This document shows positions 5,836 through 6,773 of a DNA stretch of 6,773 nucleotides, in pieces. The notes beneath the pieces were generated by a model. It was not told where the DNA came from and made no database searches. It saw nothing but the letters and a program-made list of their open reading frames with translations. The stretch is from positions 1 to 6,773 of the forward strand of contig CAJXPC010000097.1 of assembly GCA_913057845.1 (NCBI GenBank), written 5' to 3'. How positions within the stretch are numbered: position 1 is the first letter of the stretch; every line of letters begins with the position of its first letter. A program made the translations under genes and the position numbers. The stretch is from an uncultured Pseudomonadota bacterium. Lineage in GTDB: Bacteria > Pseudomonadota > Gammaproteobacteria > Burkholderiales > Eutrophovitaceae.

Positions 5836-6773
5836 ATGTTGATAATCAATTTCAAAACGGTTTCAAAATGGATTGCTTCATTCTGCTTTCTATTGGTGTT
5901 GGCGGGGTGCAATACGAGAAATTCTGCGCGATATTATAGCATATATAACGCTAACCAGCACACCAATTACAACGCTCAAGAGCAATCAACTCTCATCACT
6001 TGCCAATTTGCAATAAGTACAAAAGGTCGTTCTTGGGATGAGCGTTATCCTGTTCAAATAGCGGAAGCCCAACGACGTGGTTATTCGGCATCACAATGTT
6101 TTGCTTTAGCTAACGGTGCTGCAGAACCCACCAAAGCGAATGCAGTAGAGCGCAAAGAAGCTGAGACTGAGATTTTACCTGTCTCAACGGGGTCTGCTTT
6201 TGCCATTACGTCTACGGGCCATCTTCTGACGAACCATCACGTAGTCGAGGACTGCGAGTTGGTAGTGCTGCATCTCTCCGGCGAGAGATTTGAAAAAACG
6301 ACTGTGATTGCTAGCGACAAGACCAATGATCTTTCCGTACTTAAAGCTGACTACACGCCCGAAGAGATTTTCAAAATCAGCACTCGGAATGCAGAGCTTC
6401 TCGAAGATATTGTGGTTGCCGGCTTTCCTTTATCTGAGCAGCTAAGTTCATCGGTTAAGGTTACGAAAGGCGTCGTCAGCTCACTTGCAGGCATGAAGAA
6501 TAATTATTCTCAAATACAAATTGATGCCGCCATTCAGCCCGGAAGCTCTGGAGGCCCCATCGTTGATTCAAAAGGTAATGTGGTAGCCATAGCGATATCT
6601 GCGATTAACAAATCTACGATGTTCAAGCGAGATAACTACATTCCAGAAAATACCAATTTTGGCGTTAAGGCATCAACGGCAAGAACCTTTCTGGAAGCCA
6701 ACAGCATTGCTCTCCAACCTGCCAACAGCGCAGAGCAAGATAGAGCGAAGATGGCTGGCGTCATTCAGAAGGC
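5836..6773 (+). CDS. Trypsin-like (S1/HtrA-type) serine protease lipoprotein, 3' end outside window
   Basis: 312 codons are visible and no stop is reached. The ATG at 5836 aligns with the left paralogue start and puts the lipobox LAGC with Cys at residue 25, so the mature protein is probably a membrane-anchored lipoprotein. Residues 50-95 form a small domain with C56 and C88 and W-D-E-R-Y-P ... E-A-Q-R-R-G-Y. Residues about 115-290 are a trypsin-like domain. The triad is H135 in TNHHVVED, D165 in NDLSVLK and S238 in QPGSSGGP. GHLLTNHHVV and the GFPL...KGVVSS order are typical of HtrA/DegP-type folds. No PDZ domain is visible before the window ends. It probably cleaves unfolded or surface proteins in the envelope; the substrate is unknown. 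The ribosome-binding site is weak; GTG at 5812 is an alternative start. It reads outward from the inner repeat. Confidence 0.85.
   Translation, partial: MLIINFKTVSKWIASFCFLLVLAGCNTRNSARYYSIYNANQHTNYNAQEQSTLITCQFAISTKGRSWDERYPVQIAEAQRRGYSASQCFALANGAAEPTKANAVERKEAETEILPVSTGSAFAITSTGHLLTNHHVVEDCELVVLHLSGERFEKTTVIASDKTNDLSVLKADYTPEEIFKISTRNAELLEDIVVAGFPLSEQLSSSVKVTKGVVSSLAGMKNNYSQIQIDAAIQPGSSGGPIVDSKGNVVAIAISAINKSTMFKRDNYIPENTNFGVKASTARTFLEANSIALQPANSAEQDRAKMAGVIQK
6719..6773. repeat. Right copy of 55-bp exact terminal inverted repeat
   Basis: This is the exact reverse complement of bases 1-55. It lies inside the open reading frame of the trypsin-like lipoprotein, so the right-hand copy is coding. 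In the left copy the same bases follow a deletion junction and are out of frame with the upstream lipoprotein remnant. Confidence 0.95.

Noticed and set aside
5721..5939. 72-aa plus-strand frame starting at TTG before the protease gene
   Set aside because: It overlaps the protease lipoprotein signal peptide in another frame, its GGAGG is only about two bases from the TTG, and no counterpart exists by the left copy.
1..6773. CRISPR array, toxin-antitoxin pair or phage structural genes
   Set aside because: No regularly spaced direct repeats were seen, and no gene has a recognisable toxin, antitoxin or virion signature.
1..6773. Recoded TAG as sense codon across the element
   Set aside because: The helical-repeat gene and the 165-aa gene both end in TAG at sensible places, so genome-wide recoding is not supported; only the split secreted gene would need it.

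Overview
Nothing in the window is a core chromosomal gene. It reads as an accessory replicon or mobile element, probably from a marine-type alphaproteobacterium. That assignment is an inference: the small secreted proteins, the Cys-X31-Cys lipoprotein domain with a W-x2-RYP...EAxRRGY core, and the exported alpha-helical repeat protein with repeated 'AQAKAG' helices are styles I associate with that group. No marker gene proves it. Base composition is moderate, with very AT-rich patches in the repeats.

The layout is a nearly symmetric inverted-repeat structure. The first 55 bases are an exact reverse complement of the last 55. Further in, a 201-bp inverted repeat (572-772 and 5467-5667, 3 mismatches, no gaps) bounds a central block of about 4.7 kb. 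Outside each inner repeat lies one member of a lipoprotein gene pair reading outward. On the right (5836 to the window end) it is a lipoprotein with an intact trypsin-like catalytic triad. On the left (411-82) it is a decayed copy that has lost most of the protease domain.

The central block is transcribed mostly leftward (minus strand). From right to left it holds: a small secreted protein gene split by one in-frame TAG (5397-4855); a gene-free stretch (4296-4854) with a strong two-stem hairpin and a second inverted repeat; a 477-aa protein with the motif order of a family-A nucleic-acid polymerase (4295-2862); a plus-strand membrane-protein remnant (2613-2840); a serine-resolvase C-terminal remnant (2543-2442); an exported helical-repeat protein (2419-1262); and a 165-aa protein of unknown function with a helix-turn-helix-like C-terminus (1251-754), whose stop codon lies in the left inner repeat.

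The 477-aa protein is the only candidate replication enzyme. A compact polymerase-like protein, hairpins upstream of it and long inverted repeats around it fit a small self-replicating or inverting element. The other genes look like surface or periplasmic cargo plus debris from earlier insertions. The functional assembly is inference; the motifs, repeats and broken genes can be seen directly.
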